Below are positions 11,096-22,278 of a DNA stretch of 64,000 nt, piece by piece (position 1 is the stretch's first letter; every line of letters begins with the position of its first letter). The translations under genes were made by a program, and so were the position numbers. The notes under the pieces were generated by a model, which saw only the letters and a list, made by a program, of their open reading frames with translations, was not told where the DNA came from and did no database searches. Source of the stretch: Amorphophallus konjac (Eukaryota > Streptophyta > Magnoliopsida > Alismatales > Araceae); assembly GCA_022559845.1 (NCBI GenBank), contig CM040117.1:14966856-15030855 (forward strand), given 5' to 3'.

Positions 11096-13080
11096 GAAAC
11101 TTCCATGCTGAACTAATTATATGAACATACGAAAGATGAATCACAAAAATAAAAAATGATAATTAATAAATATAACCATATAATAATAATAAAATAATTA
11201 TGAAAATGACAAAAAATCATAAAAATGATAATTAATAAATGATACAGTATAAAAAATTGTGAAAATGATATAAAAATATCATAAATGATAAGAAATTCAT
11301 AAAGATACCCCCATTAAAAGATTTAACAGTGAGTCGTCTGGATTCCTTCCCTTTGACCCCGAGTAAGGGAAAATACCAAAGTGCCCTCGTAAGGCGTGCT
11401 TGACTTCTTTAAAGCCATAGCGCGACTTCGCACCGGGCCGATAATTAACTGGATTTGACTCGTTTAGTCGAGATTTAACCGATCTTCTTCATTTCCTCAT
11501 ATATTGAACTTGCCGTGCCCCGACATACATATGCTCCGATCTTACCGAAACATTTATGATGATTTTCAACCCGGATACTCGTCCGAACATAAAATGGTCA
11601 ATACACGACCAATATGACCCCGAATAATTTCTTGGACCCTAATAAAGGGGATCTCAATGTTTTTCACCCATCCCTCTCTTATTTCGTGAAGATTGATTTC
11701 TAGGTCATGAGGCTCCATATCTTGGCGATTAATCAAAAGTTTTCCCCTCTCCGAGGGGATGTAATTAATGTCGTGACCTTTACGGGCAGGTCTCTAGTCC
11801 CGACCTGATACCCATGATCGTCTGGTTGGTCAGACGGAGCGTATCACAGGCGTCGGACCACTCTAGTCTTGAAGCCCGAACACATTGTCACTCTGGTGAC
11901 TGGCACATCCTCGCACTAAATAAAATGATAAATGATAAAAAGATATCACGAATTAACAATAAAAAAAATTTAGTGCGTCCACAGTTGTCATAGTGCATAT
12001 GCCAGACCATATACATATGTGACATCAATTACATATGTGAGATCAATTATATGGTTCCAATGGCTGTGCATGTATTATTCCGTTCAGAGTCTACCCAAGC
12101 TAATAGGACTGTCCAAACGGGAGTGATGCAAATTTTTTCGAGCTCTTATAAATATTAGACCAAAGTATGACCCACATTTGAATTCTGCAAAGCCATCAGA
12201 ATTTAATTTATCATGGACGTACATGTATGACTAGTGGCGTTGGAATATTTATATGTATAAAAATATGTCTATTTATTATTAGGGTATATTTATTTCAAGT
12301 CATCTCGTTGATATATATAGTTTACATTCTAAAGTGAGACTTAAAATCTATGCAATCTCAATTTTATAGTTAAAAGGGAGGGGAGTGGGCTTGGCATTCA
12401 GAGCAAAAGTGAGGGGTATTTTTTGTCATTTAATCACCCCATCACAGCTATCCCTTGGGTGGTTAACAAAGCACGTGGAATAGGCCCTTAACAAAGCACG
12501 TGGAATAGGCCCTGGTTTCCAACGAATTCAACTTAGAATGAAGTATGTGTTATCAAATCAAAAGTAAGTTTTTACAAAGATATCTTACCCCACTTTAAAC
12601 CCGAGTAGCTTATCCTAACCCGTTATCAAAGGGCCCCTGAAAGAACTTGTTTAAATCTTGCTCCCATGTTTTAATCTGTAGAAGGTCATTTAAATATTCT
12701 CTAGCTAGATTGTTAGCATAGAGTTATCTTTGGATAAATATGATATCATCTAGTACTTCTTTTTCTATCAAGAAACTTAATATGTCTCCTTCCAGAGAGA
12801 TCCATTTTAAATTGTTTGCAACACAGTGTATTCTTCTAGCCGAAGAAATGAATAACTCAATATTCGGATATTCTCCTTGAGTTGAGCTACCATAAAGAAG
12901 GTAAAGATTCTAGAGGGGATATGAGGAGGAGAGAAAGAATATTTTTAATATATATTTTATTTTTATTAAAATTTATGATTTAAATTATTATATTTAATAC
13001 AAAAATAAATTTTAATAAATTTCATACAATATTTATTTATATTTTTAAAAATTATGTGATATAATAGACATGTCAATTAG
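11096..13080. other. Noncoding, degenerate repeats and MITE-like end
   Basis: No gene is supported. At 12466-12514 the 24-base unit aacaaagcacgtggaataggccct is present twice in tandem (starting near 12466 and 12490), with TTA between the copies as at a Tourist-like terminus. The minus strand from 12636 reads GGGGCCCTTTGATAACGGG, close to the start of the foldback at 42412. The remainder is AT-rich (especially 12940-13070) or unclassified. Confidence 0.5.
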
Positions 13081-13325
13081 AGCTGTCAATGGGTCAGACC
13101 GGCTCGATAAACCTATCGGCTTGGCTTCATTCTGGGTTAGGCCGCCAGGCCCTTTTTGGCTCGTGAGCCCTTAATTGGGCCAATGTGATCTAATAGACCT
13201 GTCAATTAGGGGCGTCAATGGGTCAAGTTGGCCCGATAGGCCTGCACCTTGGCTTCATTCTGGGTCAGGCAGCTAGGCTCCTTTTGGCCTGCGGGCCCTT
13301 AGTTTAGCTTAAAAATTCAGCATAA
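13081..13325. repeat. Left part of a MITE-like element, internally duplicated
   Basis: The sequence begins agagctgtcaatgggtcaga, and a second copy of about 130 bp starts near 13202 (gtcaattaggggcgtcaatg). The mirror-image end, gacctattgacaactct, lies at 28562-28578, so the later insertions of 13330-28360 appear to sit inside one short inverted-repeat element. Superfamily unassigned. Confidence 0.5.
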
Positions 13326-13334
13326 CTAGGTTCT

Positions 13335-15145
13335 CCGAGATTTTTCAGCGGAAACAATCGGGAACGTGAACAGTCGGCTAGTACGCCTCAAGTAAGAAAT
13401 ATAACCAGAGCGCTAACACATTCACACATAAGAAATGAATACACAATATTTGAACAAAATCTTTACTTTATTTAAACAATAATCAAAAGTACATAAGGTT
13501 GACTCTTTGACTAACTAGACTCAATAAAATGAAAAATTAAATAGCGACTCTTGACTATCAATTAATGATAATCTAAGGCTTCGCTCCTTCTTTAATCACT
13601 CTTGGATCTATCATTTGAATAATCTTAATTCAATCCGCTAGAATTTCCTGAAAAAGATTGGAAAAGTAGGGAATGAGCACACATGCCCAGTAGGTATCTT
13701 CGTATCAACATGAAGATAATGTTTAAGTAATTAACATTTTAGCTCTAGAGTATAAGATAAGCCATGAAAATACGATGAAACACATGAATAAACTAAAGTA
13801 ACACAAATAACAAGATAAGATCAAGGTGAGATATGAGAATTCATGTAGACTTGGAAATATGATTAAGCAAGAATATAACATGAATGTAATTTGGCCTTTC
13901 ATGAACAAGAATGTACTTTTTCATAAGCATAAAGATTATGCACTAGAAAGTCATGTAACAAGAATGTACTAGCAAGCATGTAATTTCACAAGATTACCTC
14001 GTGAGAATTTGTGGATTTCACCCGTTTATAAAAAAAGTACTCCCGGCGCAATGCGACGTCAGTGTTCATGATACCCCATGGTTTATAGTATGTTTCCGGC
14101 TATCTGTCGAGGGGACTAGAGTGGAGCCCTTGGACACTGTCCGTGCCCGCTCTTGCATCTTCAAGTTATAAATCAAGCTACTTCCATGAGAAATATAAGT
14201 AATGCAGGCCGATAATAAACAATTCAAATTATAGTTCATGATAACAACGTCAAGGTAAGAATGCACCAAATAAGAATATGAGAGTTCGAGGTTGATTTAG
14301 AACGAGGTTATGCCATGGAGAAAAATTCGACAGCATAACGGCACATTCTTTACTTTCTATAAGTTATTAATATCTTATTTGACAAGTGTTAAGTTCCAAG
14401 CAATCATCAGACTATCTAGGAACTTATAAAACCCAACCCAAAGGTCAAACCTCGGGTTAGACAGGGTCAGGGACCAAGCTGTCGTTTGCTGGACCGTTTG
14501 AGAACTCATGCGGTCAGATCCGGACCGTTAAGGAGATCCATGCGGTCAGGTAAGGACCGTTTAATGACTGAGTTGATGAAACAATGAATTGGAACCATGC
14601 GGTCTAGGCAGGGCCGCTAGGCATCCTTGGCGGTCAGGTAAATGGCCGCTACCAGACTTTGGCAGTCGTCCAAAGGGCCGCTAAGGTCCAGAACATATAG
14701 AACACCGGCAAAGTGCTTTCTAGATAGTTGGGTTTTGATGGGTACAACCAGCTCGTCGTCCTAGTGGAAATCCTAAGCTCGCAGAGTCTTATGGAGGTCT
14801 TGAAACAAGATCACCTAGTCCAGTGGAAGGAATATCCAACGGAGAGGATCACAAGTCCAAGATTGTGTGCTTAAGTGCAAAGTGTATCTAATGACATCGT
14901 ACCGAAATACATGTTATGTACATAAGAAAATGACTCATAGATAAGAAGAACTTGTAAACATAGATCAACCAATAGTGAAACAAGTTCCTCTGTCACTTTG
15001 AAATATGTATTTAATTCAAGAATATATTATTTTGACATAAAACTAGCTTATATTAAAAATAACGGCTAAGTGCATGAAACTATGAAACATATCCAGGTTT
15101 ATGACTACAGTGCTTGAAACAAGAATAGAGTCTAATTATCTAGGC
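13335..15145 (-). repeat. Left arm of large inverted repeat, LTR-like
   Basis: This arm is an inverted copy of 26905-28355. The clearest matching blocks are 13340-14570 and 15040-15145, with divergence between them. It carries LTR-like landmarks on the minus strand: a TATA-like ttttataagt near 14425, a box cluster of gcggtc/gaccgt modules (14490-14690), and a poly-T/GGGCATGTGTGCTCATTCCC region also seen in related form in the gypsy LTR at 1630-5028. No coding region is attached, so I call it an LTR-like arm, probably Ty3/gypsy. Confidence 0.65.
14490..14690. repeat. gcggtc / gaccgt box cluster in left arm
   Basis: Short dyads such as gcggtcagatccggaccg and gcggtcaggtaaggaccg recur, followed by looser gcggtc and ggccgct modules. 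The cluster lies upstream, on the minus strand, of a ttttataagt TATA-like sequence. Confidence 0.7.
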
Positions 15146-15188
15146 TTAGCCTATGATAAATATAGCTAATCTGCATTATGTTTCGGGT

Positions 15189-15193
15189 TAACA
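15189..15193. repeat. TSD of element A, left copy
   Basis: The bases taaca here match taaca at 26318-26322 exactly, which fits the 5-bp duplication made by copia integrases. Confidence 0.85.
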
Positions 15194-17022
15194 GGTTGTG
15201 TAGTGGACAGCGGATCTAGAGGGGAGGGGTGAATAGATCTGCCCCTCTTTTCGTAATGGAACCCTCTAAATAGCTAGATAGAACAAATCGTAGCGGAATA
15301 TAACTAGCTAAATGAAGGACACAATGATTTGCTTAGCAAGATGATTACTATTATATCGATTAGAACTTAAGCATGCATCTAGAACGAAATAATCACACAA
15401 ACAAACCACAACACACGAGATTTTAAGGTGGTTCGGACTGAATCCCCAGTCCTACGTCCACCCCTCACCAAATCCGGTGAGGCTCCACTATTGCCACGCA
15501 CTGAACCGCAAATCAGAAAGATCACCGATTGCCTTCCTACTAACCGCCGATAGGGACGTCAACACCGCAGATCGGACAACTTCCGATTGCCTTCCTACTA
15601 ACCACCGGTAGGGACGATCTTCAGTTCCAAATATTTGAATGAAATGGAAAAGAACAATTATGAAAATACTCAAACAAGATATGAAATATGTTCAAAGAGA
15701 AAAGATGTTGTCTGAGTTTGCTGGAGCTTGAATCTGATGCTTCACTTGGCTTAGAGTTGATCTCCTCTTGAAGTAACTTGAATCACTTGGAGATATGATG
15801 AAGAACTTCTTCCCGGAGTACTGTTCACAGCTACAGTACTCGAACTCCTCTCCCTTGAACACACCCTTGCAGCCTCCTTTGATCTCCCTTATTAGCCTGT
15901 CTTACTTCTACTCTTCCTTGGAGGTTGCTGGATTGAGATATGAACTTGAATCACCTTGAGTTGATGGAGAGAGTGTTGGATGTAGCTTTGATATTCCTTT
16001 TGATCCTCTTGAGTTGATGAAGAGGAAGAAGGATGCAGTTTAGATCACCTTTGAACCCCTTGATTGCTTCTTCTTCCTTGGAGGTTGAGATGGCTTCAGA
16101 TCTGGACTTGAATGTCTTGGAATGGATGAAGAACTCCTTCCCGAAACACTGTTCACGGAGGTGCTACAGTGCCTCGAAAATGGCCTCCCTTGATCTCTCT
16201 TGAAGCCTTGAAGCATTAGGGTTTCTAACCCCTCAAGTGTTGGTTTTATAGACCTTGAATGGTCCATAGACACCCTCCAGACCAGATCCATAAATCATGG
16301 AAGATTAGGTAAGGTTTGATTAAACAAATCCATGGAAAGGGGCTGGCCACGAGGTGGAATTTGAAGTCAAACAAGGCTGCATCGGGGCTGGCGATCGACC
16401 GCTAGTGTGAAACCTGCAAATGGGCGGTCCCTGGGATTTCCGGTCGACCGCCACTGGCTGGCGGTCGACCGACAGCTGAACCAACTTCGAGTTGGGATTC
16501 CCTGGCTGGGGCGGTCGACCGCCCCTGTGCTGGCGGTCGACCGCCAGCTGGGCAGAACCCGGGCTTGCCCGGGTCGGTCCGTTAAGTCTTGAACTCCGTC
16601 GTTCAACTCCATTAGCAGCATGTGCATGTTTGTGGCATCACCCTTGATAGTCTAGAAGGTATCAACTGAGTCTTTAACCTTGGATTCTCTTGGCTATACT
16701 TTTTTGTGCATTGACCTTGGATGAGTGACGAGCCGAATATGAAATGTCGACTTTTGCTTGTAAGAGAGATGAGATTTGCATCCTTGCTTGGGCGCGATCA
16801 ATGAGCTTTCACTTTGGTCATTGCCACTTGATTCCTTGTCCATTCATTTGCATATCTGTCATGAATAAAAATATCACGTATGTCAATCACATGAGAGTGG
16901 AAGATATCAATGACTAATAGTGTTTAGCCATTATCAAAACCAAGAAACTCATATGACTATGGAATGATGTCGAATGACCCAAGTGATCACAGAATGACTC
17001 AAATGACCTCATGGACACAACA
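15194..17022 (-). repeat. 3' LTR of element A
   Basis: This LTR runs from GGTTGTGTAG (TG decayed to GG at the outer edge) to GGACACAACA and is the same length as the copy at 24489-26317. It holds a dyad-box cluster at about 16388-16560. A TATA-like TATAAAAC (minus strand, about 16245-16255) lies roughly 130 bp downstream of the boxes. Confidence 0.92.
16388..16560. repeat. GGCGGTCGACCGCC dyad boxes in 3' LTR of element A
   Basis: Near-perfect palindromes with the core CGGTCGACCG recur about five times: gcgatcgaccgc, ccggtcgaccgcc, tggcggtcgaccgaca, gggcggtcgaccgccc and tggcggtcgaccgcca. The same cluster is present in the 5' LTR (about 25683-25845). This corresponds to the symmetric CGG-CCG repeated-motif boxes described for Sirevirus LTRs. 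Confidence 0.9.
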
Positions 17023-18871
17023 TTCTCCCCCTTTTTGATGATGGCAACACTGTGAGTCATTATGTGATAGAAATGTCTAAAATGGCACAAGTTATAACAA
17101 ATGCAACATATGCAGCTCAAAATCCATGATAGTAATAGCATGATATGAGTGCTATGCAATTATGCAAACCTCATCACATACACATATGAGATGCAAAGTG
17201 AACAATGGATTCTCTCCTTGGACTCTCCCCGTACACCATTCACACATCCCCCATGACAACTCACAAAGCACATAAGCTCTCCCCTTTAACAATGCGATAA
17301 CGCATATAGCTCTTACAAATGACTCACACAAAGAATTCTCCCCCTTTGCCAACAGCAAAAAAGGAGTGATAATAGTAAAATGTCTGTGAGACCATAGCTG
17401 AAAGGAGTGGAGAGCAAGCCATTATATGCAAAACTGAAGCATACCATGAGCAACATATATGGTTCAAAGATAATGAAATCCAAGATCATCAACAGAGTTC
17501 GAAAAGTAGCTACATCCAAGATTTAATAGAAATGAACCAAAGGTGCATATCATGGCAGTGTTTAACCTTCCCTTGTCTTATATATCCATATTCAATAACG
17601 ACAAAGGCAATAACACAAAAGCATGTATTGAGGCTAAACAATCATGACTAAAGCATGGAATTTGTAGGAATTCAACAAGTTTGATTATCAATATCATTTG
17701 CATTTGAAGGCATAAGACTCATATTTTACGAGCAATCAAGTCTAGTACATGCCTCCAAGCCGTAAGAATACACGTTGTTTAGACGCCAGTATTCCTAGGA
17801 ATTTGGTAAGGCTGACTGTCATGCTTCAAGATTAACAAAGATAGCAAAGTCACGTCATGACATATCCTGTCTCAATTCTTTGATGAGGGGATATATTTCT
17901 CAGCAATTATGCCATTGCTCTACCTAGAGTCCAAAAGTTTTAAGACAGAGATAACAGGGGCACATCATGACATATGCATTTGTCACTTGATTTGATGACA
18001 TGACATGTTTCTCCGTGCAACAATATCATTGCTCTGTCAAATTGATTTTCAAGAATTCCAGCTCATCAAGATGTTTAAAAACAATACTAAGCCTGAGTGT
18101 ATCACCAAGATGGTCATGAACTTTGAATTTTCAGATATCAGGATAGTCATTCAAAGCACAATATGCAATCTCTAGTTAAGGTCTATTAAAACCACAAAAC
18201 ATAGATGATTGCATAACAGATATTTCAAAACGTCAAGGAAATCATTAAATCTGAACCATTTTCATTGAATGGACAATCATTAGGGCATATAATAGAAAGC
18301 TCTTACACCATATGTCCATCTGTCTCATGAACTCAAACCAGACTGTAAGTCACTGAAGTGCAGTTTGCAAGAGGTTAAGAGAATCAACAAAACTCCCCCT
18401 AAGGATATACAATGGATACGCGAAGGGGTTATGTTTGGAATCAAGTGGAATGGCAAAGGAGGTTGACCTAGTCACTCATGAAGGTAGCAGAAATGAAATG
18501 TATGACCCAACGCATGATTGTACACTTATTAAATATCACAGAATGAATATGCATGAATGTTGCACAAGGACAACTCCCCCTTACTATATGGCCTATATGC
18601 GACATTGACACATGGTACTTGGCGGAGGTGAAACCTCACGCATATTGAGTGCTTCGAGACAAGCATAACCTGCCCTTCCATACATCAACATTTGATATAC
18701 CATGGCCATGCAAGAATGATGCGACACAAACCATGCAATGCATTGGGAATATAGATTCAACTTGATTATGCAACTACATGCAATGCGACACCATATGCAA
18801 AAAGACATATTGACATATAAACAATGTATGAATACCAACATGCAAAACACACAACTAATTGAACATGATCA
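17023..18871 (-). other. Noncoding 3' tail of element A with repeated polypurine tracts
   Basis: There is no reading frame between RNase H and the 3' LTR. On the minus strand AAAGGGGGAG-type tracts occur at about 17024-17039 (directly next to the LTR, the functional position), 17338-17350, 18391-18400 and 18571-18580. Multiple polypurine tract copies upstream of the 3' LTR are a reported Sirevirus hallmark. The terminal tract primes plus-strand DNA synthesis. Confidence 0.8.
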
Positions 18872-20635
18872 TCATTTCAAATTCTTATTGGCCTGAGGTC
18901 GGCAAAGACCAAGCTCCCTTCTGAGCGTTGAAAACCTGTCATTACACAAGGGCTTGGTGAAAATATCAGTAATTTGATTTAGAGTATCAACAAAATGCAG
19001 TTCAAAATTTTTCTTACTGACCTCGTCTCTAATGAAGTGATGCCTAATCTCAATATACTTAGTCCTAGAGTGCTGGACTGGATTTTTTGTAAGGTTGATA
19101 GCACTAGTGTTATCACACAGAATCGGGACACAACCAAGATCCACCAAGTAGTCTTGGAGTTGGTGTTTAATCCACAACACTTGGGTGCCACAGCTTCCCG
19201 CAGCAACATATTCTGCCTCCGCGGTTGAGAGGGCAACCGAGTGTTGTTTCTTGGAGGCCCAAGAAACTAAACACCCGCCTAGAAACTGGCAATAGCCACT
19301 AGTACTCTTACGATCCAGCTTGCATCCAGCGTAATCCGCATCAGAATAAGATATAAGAGATAAATCACATGAAGACGGATACCACAATCCCAAATCTTGA
19401 ATGCCGGCAAGATATCGAAGGATACGTTTGACGGCAGTCAAATGAGATTCTCTAGGACTAGCTTGAAATCTAGTACAAAGGCATACACTAAACTGGATAT
19501 CTGGTCGGGATGCAGTCAAATAAAGCAAAGAACCAATCATACCTCTATAGACCTTTGCATCCACCAATTTATCATTTTCATCCTAATCCAGTGAAGTTGA
19601 GGTGCTCATCGGAGTTGCAATGATTTTGTTGTTTGCCATGTCAAATCTTTTCAGCAGCTCCTTGATGTATTTGGCTTAGCTTATGAAGCAACCATCTTCT
19701 CCTTGGTTGACCTGCAAACCGAGAAAGAATTGAAGTTCTCCCATTAGGCTCATCTCAAATTCGCTAGTTATGAGGTTAGCAAATTCCTCACACATTTTAG
19801 ATTTTGTAGAACCAAACATAATGTCATCAACATAAATTTGAACAATCAAGATGTTCTTACCTTGCTTCTTGGTGAAAAGTGTTTGATCTACTTTACCTCG
19901 TGTGTACCCTTTTTCAATGAGGAACAAGCTTAGTCTCTCATACCAAGCTCTTGGTGCTTGCTTAAGTCCATAAAGAGCCCTTTCTAGCTTGTATACAAAA
20001 TCTGCATTGTTAGAATTCTCAAAGTCAGGGGGCTGCTCAACGTAGACTTCTTTTTTGATCAAGCCATTCAAGAAAGCACTTTTGACATCCACTTGATAAA
20101 GCTTTATTCTAAGGGAGCATGCAAAGGCAAGTAAAATTCTGATGACTTCGAGTCTAGCAACTAGGGCATAAGATTCATCAAAGTCTACCCCAAATTCTTG
20201 ATTATACCCTTGAGCCACCAATCTAGCCTTATTTCTTATTATCTTGTCATCCTCACTTAGTTTGTTCCTAAAGACCCATTTAGTGCCTATGACAGATTGT
20301 GATGAAGGTCTAGGAACAAGATGCCAAACTTTGTTTCTCTCAAATTGGTTTAGCTCTTCTTGCATGGAATTTATCCAGTTTTCATCTTTTAAAGCTTCAT
20401 CAATATTTTTGGGTTCATGCTGCGAGACAAGAGCAAGTTGATCTAATTCTTCCACAATTTTAAAATGTGACCTTGTTCTAGGTGGGTCATTCAAGCTACC
20501 AATGATATTTTCTAAAGGATGATCCTTAAGAATTCTAATGTTTGTAGAATCGTTACCTTCCCCTGGAGCTTGATCCCTTACATTGCTTGATTCAGCTAGG
20601 TCACCATCTTCTTTTATTTCTTCTTCTCATGCCGA
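18872..20635 (-). pseudogene. Element A reverse transcriptase and RNase H, broken
   Basis: From 20635 leftwards the frame shows the copia reverse transcriptase (RNKARLVAQGYNQE, VDVKSAFLNG, YGLKQAPRAWYERL and the catalytic YVDDIMFGS at about 19830) and, from 19567, RNase H (SYSDADYAGC, DRKSTSGYCQF, ALSTAEAEYVA, TKYIEIRHHF, DIFTKPL). The C-terminus ends at 18872. Stops near 19677 and 19584 separate the two parts. These enzymes would copy the element RNA to DNA inside the virus-like particle. All catalytic motifs are still readable, so decay is recent. Confidence 0.9.
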
Positions 20636-20930
20636 GAAAGTATTTATTCCTCGTTTCATTTCAAAATACTTCATGTTCTATTCGATACTGGTAGGAGAAG
20701 AACCCGACTCGGTATTGTTGAGAGGGCATTTTTTTTAGTATTTAGATATAGATATTTAGATTCAAAAAGAGTCTTCGTAAATCGGGCCGTAACTTCGGGA
20801 GAAGGGGTGAATCAGAATTTATATTCTATGATTGACCGGTATAAACATCAACAACTTCGAAAACGAGCCCTTTCATTCAATTCTTCATTTTTTAATAAAA
20901 AATGAATCAAACCTTTATGCTTAGGAATTC
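20636..20930. other. Organelle-like filler DNA inserted in element A pol
   Basis: About 290 bp interrupts the pol frame between integrase and reverse transcriptase and has no counterpart in element B. Inside it, ccgtaacttcgggagaaggg (20798-20820) matches a conserved stretch of plastid or bacterial-type large-subunit rRNA. A further block starting atgattgaccggtataaaca (20829 onward) encodes MIDRYKHQQLR, the N-terminus I recall for plastid RNA polymerase subunit rpoC1. The remaining segments are unidentified. The pieces are not adjacent in a plastid genome, so this looks like several joined organellar fragments. The exact edges are uncertain by about 15 bp. Confidence 0.55.
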
Positions 20931-22278
20931 CCCATCTTCATCATTTTTCCTGCAATAGTTATCATTGTTAGAATCATGATATTCATCAAATGAAACATGG
21001 GGTGATTCTTCCACAGTTTGATTTTTGATATTGTAAATTCTATAAGCCCTAGATCTATCAGAATATCCAAGGAATATACCTTCATCACTCTTGGGCTCGA
21101 ATTTATCTAAGTCTCTTTTGTCATTGTTGTGAATGAAGCATTTCAATCCAAACACTTTCATATGTGAGAGAGAGGGCTTTTTACCTTTTAGCAACTCATA
21201 AGGAGTCTTTTTGGTGACCTTACCATAGAGCGGTTGATAATGTAACATGCCGAGTTTACCGCTTCAGCCCAAAACCTCCTTGGAAGTTGCCGTTCAGCAA
21301 GCATGGTTCTTGCCATCTCTACAAGTGTCCGGTTTCTCCTTTCAACCACACCGTTTTGCTCCGGCGTTCTTGGTGAAGAAAATCGGTGTGAAATCCCTTC
21401 GGCCCTGCAAAGGTTATAGAAGTTAACATTTTCAAATTCACCACCGTGATCAGATTGAATCTTGGAAATTTTAAACTCACCGTCCTGCTTTATCTTCATG
21501 TAGAGTGCCTGAAACTCATCAAAAGCATCATTTTTGTGTGTGAGAAAGAAAACCCATGTGAACCTAGAAAAGTCATCCACCAAGACATATCCATATTTTC
21601 TACCACTTAAGCTAGCAGTTCTGGTTGGGCCAAATAGGTCCATATGAATTACCTCGAGTGGTTTGGATGATGTATTTTCAGATCTTCCCTTGAATGATTT
21701 TCTAGTTTGTTTACCTAGGGCACATGCATCACACAATTTGTTTTCTTGTTTAAATGATAGTTCAGGCAAACCTTTCACCATTGAATGCTTCAAGAGTTTA
21801 TGCAAGACATTGTAACTAGCATGTCCTAGTCTACGATGCCATATCCATGCAAGTTCAGATTTTGGTGCAGCAAGATAAAGATTTAAATGAGCAGGATCAT
21901 CTAAGTCAATCATGTAAACATTGTTGACTCTCTTACCAGAAAATTTTACCTTGTCAGATTTTGGTTCAAGAATTCTGCATTCATGAGAGTCAAATAACAC
22001 TTTGTGTCCTTTATCACACAATTGACTTATACTAAGCAGGTTATATTTCAATCCTTCAACTAACAACATGTTACAAATGGAGTTGGAGAGGTTCTTACCT
22101 ACATTACCTGTTCTAATGATTTTTCCTTTATTATTTCCTCCAAATGTGACATATCCTCCTTCCTTTTCCTCCAAGAGACAGAATTTTGATTTGTCTCCAG
22201 TCATGTGTCTTGAACAGCCGCTATCAAGGTACCACTTGTTATGCATGGCTGCAAGACATTCCTGCACAAGCAATTAAG
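20931..22278 (-). pseudogene. Element A protease and integrase, one frameshift
   Basis: The frame opens right after a TAA stop at the gag-pol junction. It carries the protease motif YLDSGCSRHMTG (about 22230), the pre-integrase zinc finger (WHRRLGH ... CDACALGKQ), and the integrase core with its acidic residues in HMDLFGP, SDHGGEFEN and NGVVERRNRT. A frameshift near 21190-21250 moves the last part (TPYELLKGKKPS to NDEDGEFL, 21248-20931) to another frame, and the foreign insertion follows. Integrase would join the cDNA to the host chromosome. Confidence 0.9.

Noticed and set aside
5033..12636. A 7.6-kb autonomous Harbinger element containing the nested solo LTR
   Set aside because: The right-end candidate at 12618-12636 matches the left end only partly and lacks an adjacent TTA or TAA, so the boundary is not supported.
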